Of a stretch of DNA of 64,000 bases, positions 8,991-15,720 are shown piece after piece; the first letter of the stretch is position 1; each line of letters opens with the position of its first letter. The DNA is from Lentzea sp. NBRC 105346 (GTDB taxonomy: Bacteria; Actinomycetota; Actinomycetes; Mycobacteriales; Pseudonocardiaceae). The notes beneath the pieces were generated by a model, which had not been told where the DNA came from, made no database searches, and saw nothing but the letters and a program-made list of their open reading frames with translations. A program made the position numbers and the translations under genes. The stretch spans positions 124,001 to 188,000 of the forward strand of contig NZ_BSTQ01000019.1 of assembly GCF_030269605.1 (NCBI RefSeq), written 5' to 3'.

Positions 8991-9086
8991 ATGACCATCG
9001 AACGGAAGTTCTCCGCGAACGACTGGAACGGCGCTCCTGCCAAGCGCGGCCGCGAGCGTTTCCTTGGCCGATCCCTCCTGCGATGA
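8991..9086 (+). CDS. Small ORF, possible leader peptide
   Basis: 31 codons beginning MTIERKFSANDW and ending GRSLLR. ATG 8991 has a strong AAAGGAGGG six bases upstream; an in-frame ATG at 8968 lacks one. The product is basic with no membrane segment, and I do not recognise it. Its stop codon lies in the loop of a hairpin (9075-9111) that competes with a U-tailed terminator (9107-9136). That layout resembles a regulatory leader, although a free-standing small protein with its own terminator fits as well. Confidence 0.4.
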   Translation: MTIERKFSANDWNGAPAKRGRERFLGRSLLR

Positions 9087-9111
9087 CCTGCACAGACAGT
9101 ATCCGCAGGAG
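9075..9111 (+). promoter_or_regulatory. Hairpin competing with the terminator (possible anti-terminator)
   Basis: CTCCTGCG (9075-9082) pairs perfectly with CGCAGGAG (9104-9111). The right arm shares GGAG (9108-9111) with the left arm of the following terminator, so only one of the two can form at a time. Confidence 0.45.
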
Positions 9112-9140
9112 TCGTCGATCAAGGCGGCTCCTTTTTGTTT
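9107..9140 (+). terminator. Rho-independent terminator with U-run
   Basis: AGGAGTCG (9107-9114) pairs with CGGCTCCT (9125-9132) with one G-U, closing a 10-base loop, followed by TTTTTGTTT. A true U-tail is uncommon in DNA this GC-rich. It sits between the small ORF and the tRNA gene. Confidence 0.65.
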
Positions 9141-9181
9141 GACGGCGTATGCGGAAATGTCATGTCCGCATACGCCGCCCA

Positions 9182-9253
9182 GGCGTGTTCGTTCAGTGGT
9201 GAGGACACCGGAATCTCAATCCGGAAACACGGGTTCGACTCCCGTACGCGCTA
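9182..9253 (+). tRNA. tRNA-Glu (anticodon CTC)
   Basis: A full cloverleaf folds by hand. The acceptor GGCGTGT pairs with ACGCGCT (G1-U72 and one internal G-U). The D stem is GTTC/GGAC with GG in the loop. The anticodon stem CCGGA/TCCGG holds loop ATCTCAA, giving anticodon CTC at 34-36 after T33. The T arm is ACGGG-TTCGACT-CCCGT. The discriminator is A73 and no CCA is encoded. The loop and stem sequences depart from the common actinobacterial tRNA-Glu as I remember it. It stands alone and is followed directly by a GC hairpin. Confidence 0.8.
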
Positions 9254-9256
9254 CTC

Positions 9257-9285
9257 GGCCCGGTCTCAGTGGGGTGGACCGGGCC
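9257..9285 (+). terminator. Hairpin downstream of tRNA-Glu
   Basis: GGCCCGGTC (9257-9265) and GACCGGGCC (9277-9285) form a perfect nine-bp stem with an 11-base loop, three bases after the tRNA. No U-run follows. It probably ends or processes the tRNA transcript. Confidence 0.6.
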
Positions 9286-9423
9286 TCCCCACGTGTCTCT
9301 TTCGCTCCACCTGTCAAGGTGGCCTAAAGACGCGTTGCCCCGCTGCCGATCCCCATGTCAGATGGACCCAAAGATTTTCGTGAACTTCGCTCGAACGGCC
9401 TAGGGGACGGTTACCCTCTGGTG

Positions 9424-10083
9424 ATGCCTGCGGTCCCTGTCTGCGCACGCTACGAGGTCGACGTCCGTCGGCCCAGTGCCGCACGGATCTACGACTACTA
9501 CTTGGGCGGCGTGCACAACTTCGCCGTCGACCGCGCGTTCGCCAAACAGGCGGTGCGCATCGAGCCCGAGCTGCCGTTGGTCAGCCGCGCCAACCGGGCG
9601 TTCTTACGCCGCGCCGTGCGCCACTGCTACGACGCGGGCGTGCGGCAGTTCCTCGACCTGGGTTCCGGGATCCCGACATGCGGCAGCGTGCACGAGAACG
9701 CGCCCGGTGCGCGCGTCGTGTACGTCGACCAGGACCAGACGACCGTGGCGTTCGGCCGGGCCATCCTTCGCGGCGAGCCGGACGCACGCGTCGTCCAGGC
9801 GGACTTCCGGTGCCCCGGACGGTTGCTGAACCATCCCGAGATGACCTTGGACCTCGACCAGCCGTTCGCCGTGCTGATGATCGACGTGCTCCGCTACGTC
9901 GACGAGGCCAACTGTCCCGCGCAGCTAGTCGCCGCCTATCGGGAAGCCTTGCCGCCCAAGGGTTTCCTGGCCATCTCCCACACCGGTCCGGTCGATTCCT
10001 TTGTGGACGGACTGGAGATCGCGGGCGACGGTCCGGTGCGGCTGCTGCACGGCGGGTACGCGGTGGTGGCGAGGCGTTCGTGA
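9424..10083 (+). CDS. SAM-dependent methyltransferase, DUF574 family
   Basis: 219 residues. The opening VDVRRPSAARIYDYYLGGVHNF and the SAM-binding segment FLDLGSGIPTCGSVHENAPG are diagnostic of the actinobacterial DUF574 (Methyltransf_19) family, whose substrates are mostly unknown. The family is normally about 260 residues, so this member is somewhat short. The frame is open from ATG 9355, but the 23 codons before 9424 have a mixed third-position composition quite unlike the rest of the gene. I therefore place the start at ATG 9424 (GTG 9421 is equivalent). No clear ribosome site is present, so a leaderless mRNA is possible. Confidence 0.8.
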   Translation: MPAVPVCARYEVDVRRPSAARIYDYYLGGVHNFAVDRAFAKQAVRIEPELPLVSRANRAFLRRAVRHCYDAGVRQFLDLGSGIPTCGSVHENAPGARVVYVDQDQTTVAFGRAILRGEPDARVVQADFRCPGRLLNHPEMTLDLDQPFAVLMIDVLRYVDEANCPAQLVAAYREALPPKGFLAISHTGPVDSFVDGLEIAGDGPVRLLHGGYAVVARRS

Positions 10084-10084
10084 G

Positions 10085-10110
10085 GTTTGTCGGCGTGTCC
10101 TGAGGGGTAT
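10085..10110 (+). promoter_or_regulatory. SigF-type promoter upstream of the DUF4383 gene
   Basis: GTTT (10085-10088), a 16-base spacer, then GGGTAT (10105-10110) fit the mycobacterial SigF consensus (GTTT-N15 to 17-GGGTAT) exactly. The gene starts 36 bases downstream. A sigF-like gene lies 4 kb away in this window. Confidence 0.6.
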
Positions 10111-10145
10111 TCGCGGTGGGTCGAGAACGACCCCCTGGAGGCGTC

Positions 10146-10775
10146 ATGACCCACCGCGTCACTGTGAAGGTCGCCGGGCTGCAGCCCGTGCAGGTGCTCG
10201 CGGCGCTGACCGGTATCGCGTTCATCGCGATCGGCGTCGTCGGCTTCACTCGCACGGGTGGTACCGGCAACGACCACGCGTTCGTGCTCGGCTTCGCGGT
10301 GAACCCGATGCACAACGCCGTGCACGTCGTCTTCGGTGTGCTGGGGCTGCTGATGGCCATGCGGTCCGGGCTCGCCCGCCTGTACGGCTGGCTGCTGTTC
10401 CTCGGCTACGGCGCCGTCTTCGTGTGGGGCCTGATGATCTCCGGCGTGATCACCGTCAACCCGGTGTCGGACCTCGGCAACCCGCTGGCGCTGAACACGA
10501 ACGACAACTGGCTGCACCTCGGCATCGCCGTCCTGGGTCTCTTCCTGGCCGTGCTTCCCGCGCGCCGCAAGCTGATCGAGGTCGACGAGGCGGACGAGGC
10601 CGACGAGCGCCGGGACGTTCCGGAACCCCGCGTCGAGGAGATGGACCCGACGGTATCGCCGCGTCCGGCCACCACGAAGCACACCACGACGGCTCCGAGC
10701 CCGGCGGATACGTCGGACACCGAGCGGCTGCCCAAGCAGAAGAAGGACGAGTCCACGCACACGATCAAGTCGTGA
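10146..10775 (+). CDS. DUF4383 domain membrane protein
   Basis: 209 residues with four predicted transmembrane helices in the first 140 residues. The family pattern is visible as NPMHNAVHVVFGVLGL and TNDNWLHLGIAVLGL. A charged cytoplasmic or periplasmic tail rich in Glu, Asp, Thr and Pro follows. ATG 10146 has GGAGG six bases upstream. Family function is unknown. The upstream SigF-type promoter suggests expression under stress or in late growth, which I infer from the motif alone. The long disordered tail (about residues 140-209) is not part of the domain. Confidence 0.8.
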   Translation: MTHRVTVKVAGLQPVQVLAALTGIAFIAIGVVGFTRTGGTGNDHAFVLGFAVNPMHNAVHVVFGVLGLLMAMRSGLARLYGWLLFLGYGAVFVWGLMISGVITVNPVSDLGNPLALNTNDNWLHLGIAVLGLFLAVLPARRKLIEVDEADEADERRDVPEPRVEEMDPTVSPRPATTKHTTTAPSPADTSDTERLPKQKKDESTHTIKS

Positions 10776-10787
10776 ACTGATTCCAGG

Positions 10788-10831
10788 TCGTGAGTGGTTT
10801 CCGTTGGTATGGAGACGGAAACCACTCACGA
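10788..10831. terminator. Long perfect hairpin, terminator
   Basis: A 17-bp perfect stem (10788-10804 with 10815-10831) and a 10-base loop, 12 bases after the DUF4383 stop. The stem core CGTGAGTGGTTTCCGT is nearly the same as that of the hairpin at 60701-60746, which points to a dispersed terminator family. Confidence 0.75.
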
Positions 10832-10846
10832 TGTCATTCTGGGGCG

Positions 10847-11509
10847 ATGCCGCAGGATCAGGTGCTCGCGGTCGGCTCGGCGCTGGGGGCGCTCGCCCTC
10901 GTCGTCTTTCCCGGTGTGTGGCGGGTCAGCCGATACGCCGTCACTGTCGCGCATGAGGGTGGGCACGCGCTCATGGCGGTCGTGACGGGACAGCGGCTCG
11001 AGAAGATCACCATGCACGCCTTCACGGGCGGGGCGACCCACATCAAGAATCCCTCGCCGGGCCTGCGGTGGTTCGTCACCGCGCTGGCCGGCTACCCCGC
11101 GCCGCCGCTGCTCGGTCTCGGAGCGGCGCATCTGGTGGTGCGTGACCAGGTGCGTCCGATGCTGATGTTGTGCATCGGCCTGCTCGCCGTGACGTTCCTG
11201 CACTCGCGCGGCTGGTTCGCGCCTCTCGTCGTCGTCGTGATCGGTGGGCTCGTGTACCTCGCGACCTGGCGGGTGTCCCAGCAGACGAGGGAGGCCATCG
11301 GGTACGGCATCGCGTGGTTCCTCCTGATCGGGGGGCTGCGTGCCGTGTCCGTGCTGCACTCGCTACACCGCAGCAAGCAGGGCAAGGGTTCGGACGCCAC
11401 CGAGCTCAAGGAGCTCACCGCGGTGAGTGCCAGGTTCTGGGTGTTCCTGTTCTACGTTGTGGCGATCGGTGCGCTGTACCTGGGTGGGCGCGTGCTGCTC
11501 CATCTGTAG
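10847..11509 (+). CDS. M50B-like putative membrane metallopeptidase (copy 1)
   Basis: 220 residues, mostly hydrophobic with about six membrane segments. The zinc-binding motif HEGGH is at residues 36-40 within AVTVAHEGGHALMAVVTG, as in Peptidase_M50B-like proteins related to site-2 proteases. The usual downstream NPDG/LDG motif is not evident, so proteolysis is unproven. ATG 10847 follows the terminator hairpin closely and has only a weak ribosome site. A paralogue follows 18 bases downstream with the same order of elements, so the pair arose by tandem duplication. Confidence 0.72.
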   Translation: MPQDQVLAVGSALGALALVVFPGVWRVSRYAVTVAHEGGHALMAVVTGQRLEKITMHAFTGGATHIKNPSPGLRWFVTALAGYPAPPLLGLGAAHLVVRDQVRPMLMLCIGLLAVTFLHSRGWFAPLVVVVIGGLVYLATWRVSQQTREAIGYGIAWFLLIGGLRAVSVLHSLHRSKQGKGSDATELKELTAVSARFWVFLFYVVAIGALYLGGRVLLHL

Positions 11510-11527
11510 GGCGTGTCAACATCGGGC

Positions 11528-12193
11528 ATGCCAACCCAAGAGCAACTCGTCCTCTGGGGCCCGGCCGCGGCCGCCTTCCTGCTCGTCGTGATCGGCGTTC
11601 TGTGGCGGATCAGCCGCAACGTCGTGACCATCGCCCACGAGGGCGGGCACGCGCTCGTCGCGGTGCTCACCGGCCGGCGGCTGACCGGGATCAAGCTGCA
11701 CAGCGACACCTCGGGGCTCACCGTGTCGCGCGGGCGGCCGACCGGGCCGGGCATGGTGTTCACCGCGATGGCCGGCTACATCGCGCCGTCGCTGCTCGGG
11801 CTGGGGTTCGCTCTGCTGGTCGTCGGTGACCAGGTGCGGCTGATGCTGTGGCTGGCGATCGCGTTGCTGCTGGCCGTGCTCGTCATGATCCGCAACGTCT
11901 TCGGCGTCATCTCCGTGGTGGTGACGGGCGCGATCCTCGTGTGGGTGTCGTTCTACGCGAGCGACCCGGTGCGCGACGCGTGTGCGTTCGGCTTCTGCTG
12001 GTTCCTGCTGCTCGGCGGGGTGCGGCCGGTGTGGGAGCTGCAGGTGAAGCGGTGGAAGCGGCAGGCGCCGAGGTCGGACGCTGACCAGCTGGCGTGGCTG
12101 ACGCACCTGCCCGCGTTGTTCTGGGTGCTGCTGTTCTTCGCGGTGTCGGTCGGTTCGCTCGTGCTCGGTGGTGGCCTGCTGCTCGGCCGGTGA
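11528..12193 (+). CDS. M50B-like putative membrane metallopeptidase (copy 2)
   Basis: 221 residues, similar to the preceding protein throughout: MPTQEQLVLWG start, HEGGH at residues 37-41 in VTIAHEGGHALVAVLTG, and matching membrane segments. I use ATG 11528 by alignment with copy 1; GTG 11513 is an in-frame alternative. The middle helices have diverged more than the motif region, so the duplication is not recent. Its stop abuts the leader of argS. Function unknown beyond the zinc motif; membrane proteolysis is inference. Confidence 0.72.
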   Translation: MPTQEQLVLWGPAAAAFLLVVIGVLWRISRNVVTIAHEGGHALVAVLTGRRLTGIKLHSDTSGLTVSRGRPTGPGMVFTAMAGYIAPSLLGLGFALLVVGDQVRLMLWLAIALLLAVLVMIRNVFGVISVVVTGAILVWVSFYASDPVRDACAFGFCWFLLLGGVRPVWELQVKRWKRQAPRSDADQLAWLTHLPALFWVLLFFAVSVGSLVLGGGLLLGR

Positions 12194-12234
12194 TGGGATA
12201 CTGGCCTTTTACGGTTCAGACGGAGGGTGAGTCG

Positions 12235-13968
12235 GTGCTGCGGGGAGATGTCGGGCTGGAACTGGGCCAGCGGGTCGCCACGGCGTTGCGCGCGTCGCTG
12301 GGCGTTGAGATCACTCCCGAGGAAGCGCTGCTGCGACCCTCCAACCGCGACGGTGTGGACTACCAGTGCAACGTCGCGATGAGCCTGGCCAAGAAGCTCG
12401 GCAAGAACCCGCGTGAGGTCGCCACCGCGATCGTCGGCGCGCTCGACTCGGCGGACGCCGTCGAGGAGCCCGAGATCGCCGGTCCCGGCTTCATCAACCT
12501 GACGCTGCGTCGCGAGTGGCTGGAGGAGCAGACGTTCGCGTTGCTGGGCGACGAGCGGCTGGGCGTGCCGGTCGTGGAACGGGCGCGGCGCATCGCGATC
12601 GACTACAGCAGCCCGAACGTGGCCAAGGAGATGCACGTCGGCCATCTGCGCTCGACGATCATCGGTGACGCGCTGACGCGCCTGCTGCGGTTCGTCGGCC
12701 ACGAGGTCATCCCGCACAACCACCTCGGTGACTGGGGCACGCCGTTCGGCATGCTGATCGAGCACCTGGTGGACGTCGGGGTCAACGCCGACCACACGAT
12801 CAGCGACCTCAACGCGTTCTACCAGGAGGCGCGCAAGAAGTTCGACGCCGATCCGGACTTCGCCACCCGCTCGCGGCAGCGGGTCGTGTCGCTGCAGGGC
12901 GGCGACGAGGCCACGCTGGCCCTGTGGCGCGAGCTGGTCGACGAGTCGGCGCGGCACTTCCAGCAGGCGTACGCGACGCTCGGCATCGGGCTCACCGCCG
13001 AGGACAACTACGGCGAGAGCTTCTACAACCCGATGCTCGACGCGACCATCGAGGAGCTGGAGCGGCTCGGCCTCACCGAGGTGAGCGACGGCGCGGTGTG
13101 CGTGTTCCCCGAGGGCTTCACCAACCGCGACGGCGACCGGCTGCCGTTGATCGTGCGCAAGGGCGACGGCGGCTACGGCTACCCGGCGACCGACCTCGCG
13201 ACGTTCCTGTACTGGACGCGCGAGCGCAAGGTCGACGATCTCCTCTACGTCGTCGGCACGCCGCAGTCGCAGCACTTCCAGATGATCTTCGCGGTCGCAC
13301 GGGCCGCGGGTTGGCTGACCGACGCACACACGGCCGTGCACATCGGGTTCGGCTCGATCCTCGGCGAGGACGGCAAGATGTTCCGGACCCGTGCGGGCGG
13401 GACGGTCCGGTTGGGCGAGCTGCTGACCGAGGCCGTCGAGCAGTCCGCCCGTGCGATGCCGGAGAAGTCCGAAGTGGACCCCGCGGATCAGCCGAAGGTC
13501 GCGCACGCCATCGGAATCGGCGCGGTGAAGTACGCGGACCTGTCCAACGACCGCGAGAAGGACTACGTCTTCACGTGGGACAAGATGCTCGCGAAGACGG
13601 GCGACACGTCGGTCTACGCGCAGTACGCCAACGCCCGCGCCCGCTCGATCTCCCGCAAGGTCGGCCGCACGCCGTCGCCTTCCGCGCGGGTGATCCTGGG
13701 GGAGCCCGCCGAGCGTGCGCTGGCGTTGAAGCTGCTGCAGCTGCCCGCGGCTGTCGCCTCGGCCGTGGAGGGCTACGCGCCGCACAAGCTGACCGCGTAC
13801 CTGTTCGAGACGGCCACGGCGTTCTCGACGTTCTACAACGAGTGCCCGGTGAAGGACGCCGCTTCACCCGAACTGCAGGATTCCCGCCTGCTGCTGTCCG
13901 AACTGGTGTCCCAGGTGCTCACCCTCGGGCTCTCGCTGCTCGGGATCGAGGCGCCTGATCGGCTCTGA
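12235..13968 (+). CDS. argS: Arginyl-tRNA synthetase
   Basis: 577 residues, in the normal size range for class I ArgRS, which charges tRNA-Arg in the cytoplasm. The class I signature appears as SSPNVAKEMHVGHLRS near residue 130, and the KMSKS-equivalent loop as GEDGKMFRTRAGG. The C-terminal anticodon-binding DALR domain ends the protein. I chose GTG 12235 because GGAGGG lies eight bases upstream; ATG 12193 would add 14 unlikely residues. Conserved housekeeping gene with no sign of transfer. Confidence 0.95.
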   Translation: MLRGDVGLELGQRVATALRASLGVEITPEEALLRPSNRDGVDYQCNVAMSLAKKLGKNPREVATAIVGALDSADAVEEPEIAGPGFINLTLRREWLEEQTFALLGDERLGVPVVERARRIAIDYSSPNVAKEMHVGHLRSTIIGDALTRLLRFVGHEVIPHNHLGDWGTPFGMLIEHLVDVGVNADHTISDLNAFYQEARKKFDADPDFATRSRQRVVSLQGGDEATLALWRELVDESARHFQQAYATLGIGLTAEDNYGESFYNPMLDATIEELERLGLTEVSDGAVCVFPEGFTNRDGDRLPLIVRKGDGGYGYPATDLATFLYWTRERKVDDLLYVVGTPQSQHFQMIFAVARAAGWLTDAHTAVHIGFGSILGEDGKMFRTRAGGTVRLGELLTEAVEQSARAMPEKSEVDPADQPKVAHAIGIGAVKYADLSNDREKDYVFTWDKMLAKTGDTSVYAQYANARARSISRKVGRTPSPSARVILGEPAERALALKLLQLPAAVASAVEGYAPHKLTAYLFETATAFSTFYNECPVKDAASPELQDSRLLLSELVSQVLTLGLSLLGIEAPDRL

Positions 13969-13971
13969 GGT

Positions 13972-13998
13972 GTTTGGGCAGGCGGAACCGCCGGGTAC
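13972..13998 (+). promoter_or_regulatory. SigF-type promoter upstream of whiB
   Basis: GTTT (13972-13975), a 17-base spacer and GGGTAC (13993-13998) match the SigF consensus. The whiB start is 45 bases downstream. Together with the motifs at 10085 and 15628 it suggests a local SigF regulon. Confidence 0.6.
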
Positions 13999-14042
13999 GC
14001 AGTGATCGCAACACCCTGATCCGCCCACTAGAGGGAGTCGCG

Positions 14043-14342
14043 ATGACCTGCACGACCCGCCTGCCCAGGCCGGTGACCGACGTGTGGGACTGGCAGCTCG
14101 AAGGACTCTGCCGGGGCCGCAACAGCGCAATCTTCTTCCACCCCGACAACGAACGCGGCTATGCCCGGACCGCGCGGGAGGCCAAGGCGAAGGCGATCTG
14201 CCAGCGCTGCCCGGTGCTTGAGCAATGCCGGCAGCACGCGCTGGACGCCCAGGAGCCGTACGGCGTGTGGGGCGGGATGGGGGAGGACGAGCGGCGCCAG
14301 ATCATCGCCGCCACCCGCCGCCGTCTCCGCATCGCTCCCTAG
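14043..14342 (+). CDS. WhiB family iron-sulfur regulator
   Basis: 99 residues with the four Fe-S cluster cysteines, Cys23, Cys53, Cys56 and Cys62, and the GVWGG turn at residues 74-78, followed by the basic C-terminal helix that contacts DNA. The FFHPDNERG segment and spacing resemble the WhiB3/WhiD branch, which in relatives links redox state to development or lipid metabolism. The branch assignment is from memory. ATG 14043 has GAGGGAG upstream. A SigF-type promoter precedes it, and the sigF-like gene faces it across a shared hairpin. Confidence 0.9.
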   Translation: MTCTTRLPRPVTDVWDWQLEGLCRGRNSAIFFHPDNERGYARTAREAKAKAICQRCPVLEQCRQHALDAQEPYGVWGGMGEDERRQIIAATRRRLRIAP

Positions 14343-14352
14343 CCATCGCGAC

Positions 14353-14407
14353 TGCCGTCAGGGGCACCCTTGCGACGTCTGATGTCGCAAGGGTGCCCCT
14401 GACGGCA
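14353..14407. terminator. Bidirectional terminator, 24-bp perfect stem
   Basis: TGCCGTCAGGGG and the next 12 bases (14353-14376) pair without mismatch with 14384-14407 around a seven-base loop. It separates the convergent whiB and sigF genes; the sigF stop codon begins one base beyond it. Confidence 0.85.
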
Positions 14408-15175
14408 CTAGTTCTCCTCGAGGACCTCGCGCAGCTGCCGCAGGGTCTTGGCGAGCAGGCGCGACACGTGCATCTGGGAGATGCCGACCTTCTGGGCGAT
14501 CTGCGTCTGGGTCATGTTCCCGAAGAACCGCATGATGACGATCTTGCGTTCGCGTTCGGGCAACCGTTGCAGCAACGGGTGCAGCGCCTCCCGCTGTTCG
14601 ATCATCTCGATCTCGGGGTCCTCGGTGCCGAGCGTGCTGCCCAGCGAGATGGAGGACTCGTCCGACATGAGCATGTCGTCGAGCGAGGCGCTCTGGTAGG
14701 CGTTGCCCGCGGCGAGACCCTCGTGGATCTCCTCCCGCGTCATGCCCAGGTGGGTGGCCAGCTCCGAGGGCGTCGGCGCGCGGCCGAGCTGCTGGGAGAG
14801 GCGGGCCGTGCCGCTGTTGATCGCGAGGTGCAGTTCCTTGAGGCGCCTGGGCATGCGGACGGACCAGGACGAGTCGCGGAAGTACTTGCGGACCTCGCCC
14901 ATGATCGTCGGCACGGCGAACGAGAGGAAGTCGCTGCCGCGTTCGGGGTCGAACCGGTCGACCGCGTTGATCAGGCCTACGGTCGCGACCTGCACCAGGT
15001 CCTCGTAGGGCTCACCGCGGTGGCCGAAGCGGCGGGCGATGTGCTTGGCCACCGGGAGGTGCGCGGTGACGAGTTCGTCGCGCAGCGCCTCACGCCGCGG
15101 GCCTTCCTCGGTCGCGGCCAGCTCGACGAACAGCGGCGCCAGGTGGTCGTAGTCGCCGGAGTCCGAACCAGTCAC
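14408..15175 (-). CDS. sigF: SigF/SigB-type alternative sigma factor
   Basis: 255 residues, group 3 sigma-70. Region 2 includes YEDLVQVATVGLINAVDRFD. Region 3 follows, and region 4 has the helix-turn-helix MTQTQIAQKVGISQMHVSRL before the C-terminus. This is the Actinobacteria stress and sporulation sigma family regulated by partner switching. It overlaps the upstream anti-sigma gene by four bases (15172-15175), the normal rsbW/usfX-sigF pairing. A SigF-type promoter upstream of that pair implies autoregulation. In filamentous actinomycetes there are several paralogues, so orthology to M. tuberculosis SigF in particular is not certain. Confidence 0.9.
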   Translation of the reverse strand: MTGSDSGDYDHLAPLFVELAATEEGPRREALRDELVTAHLPVAKHIARRFGHRGEPYEDLVQVATVGLINAVDRFDPERGSDFLSFAVPTIMGEVRKYFRDSSWSVRMPRRLKELHLAINSGTARLSQQLGRAPTPSELATHLGMTREEIHEGLAAGNAYQSASLDDMLMSDESSISLGSTLGTEDPEIEMIEQREALHPLLQRLPERERKIVIMRFFGNMTQTQIAQKVGISQMHVSRLLAKTLRQLREVLEEN

Positions 15176-15618
15176 CCATTCACCGCCCCTGCCGACCGCT
15201 TCACCAGGTCGATGTGCACCACGTGACCGTCACCTGTCGACGCGGGATCCACCCACGTGGTCACCGAGTCCACCAGCGCCGTCAGCACCCGCCAGCCGAA
15301 GCTCTCCCGGTCCGGCGGCGCCGAGCTGCCGGACGACACCTGTGCGTGCACGTGCACGGCGTCGTCGTTCACGACGAACCGGCACGACAGCACCGCCTTG
15401 TGGGCCGCCATCGTGATCAACGTCGAGCAGGTCTCGTCGACCGCCAGCTTCAGGTCCTCGATCGAGTCGAGGTCGAAGTCCTGCCGCATCGCGATGTCCG
15501 CTGCGACCGCACGTGCGATCGAGAGCTGCGTTGGATCAGCGGACATCCGGAGTTCGACGCCTTCGTCTTCCAATTGCGACACACCCACCTCGTTGTTGGT
15601 TCTCGCGTCGGTCGGCAT
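15172..15618 (-). CDS. Anti-sigma factor, RsbW/UsfX-like
   Basis: 148 residues, a GHKL-type serine-kinase-like fold. The helix DLKLAVDETCSTLITMA carries the N-box-like acidic residues, but the classical Asn of the N-box is replaced. The glycine-rich G1 region is poor (FGWRVLTALVD), so kinase activity may be weak, as reported for UsfX-type proteins. It should bind and silence the downstream sigma factor. ATG 15618 lies ten bases from the -10 element of a SigF-type promoter, so the mRNA is nearly leaderless. The release partner may be one of the STAS proteins encoded next door. Confidence 0.85.
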   Translation of the reverse strand: MPTDARTNNEVGVSQLEDEGVELRMSADPTQLSIARAVAADIAMRQDFDLDSIEDLKLAVDETCSTLITMAAHKAVLSCRFVVNDDAVHVHAQVSSGSSAPPDRESFGWRVLTALVDSVTTWVDPASTGDGHVVHIDLVKRSAGAVNG

Positions 15619-15627
15619 GGTTCAGCC

Positions 15628-15653
15628 GTACCCGAATTGATCTCGTTTCACAC
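15628..15653 (-). promoter_or_regulatory. SigF-type autoregulatory promoter of the rsbW-sigF pair
   Basis: Read on the minus strand: GTGT (15653-15650), a 16-base spacer, GGGTAC (15633-15628). The -35 differs from GTTT at one base. The start codon is ten bases downstream of the -10. Confidence 0.55.
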
Positions 15654-15720
15654 GTGTACTGGGCCCCGCGTCGGGGAAAACCACCTCTGGGGTGAGGCAA
15701 CGCCGCCGTTTGGGAGGGCT

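Noticed and set aside
10116-10145. Earlier GTG start for the DUF4383 protein
   Set aside because: It would overlap the expected transcript start of the SigF-type promoter, and GGAGG sits before ATG 10146.
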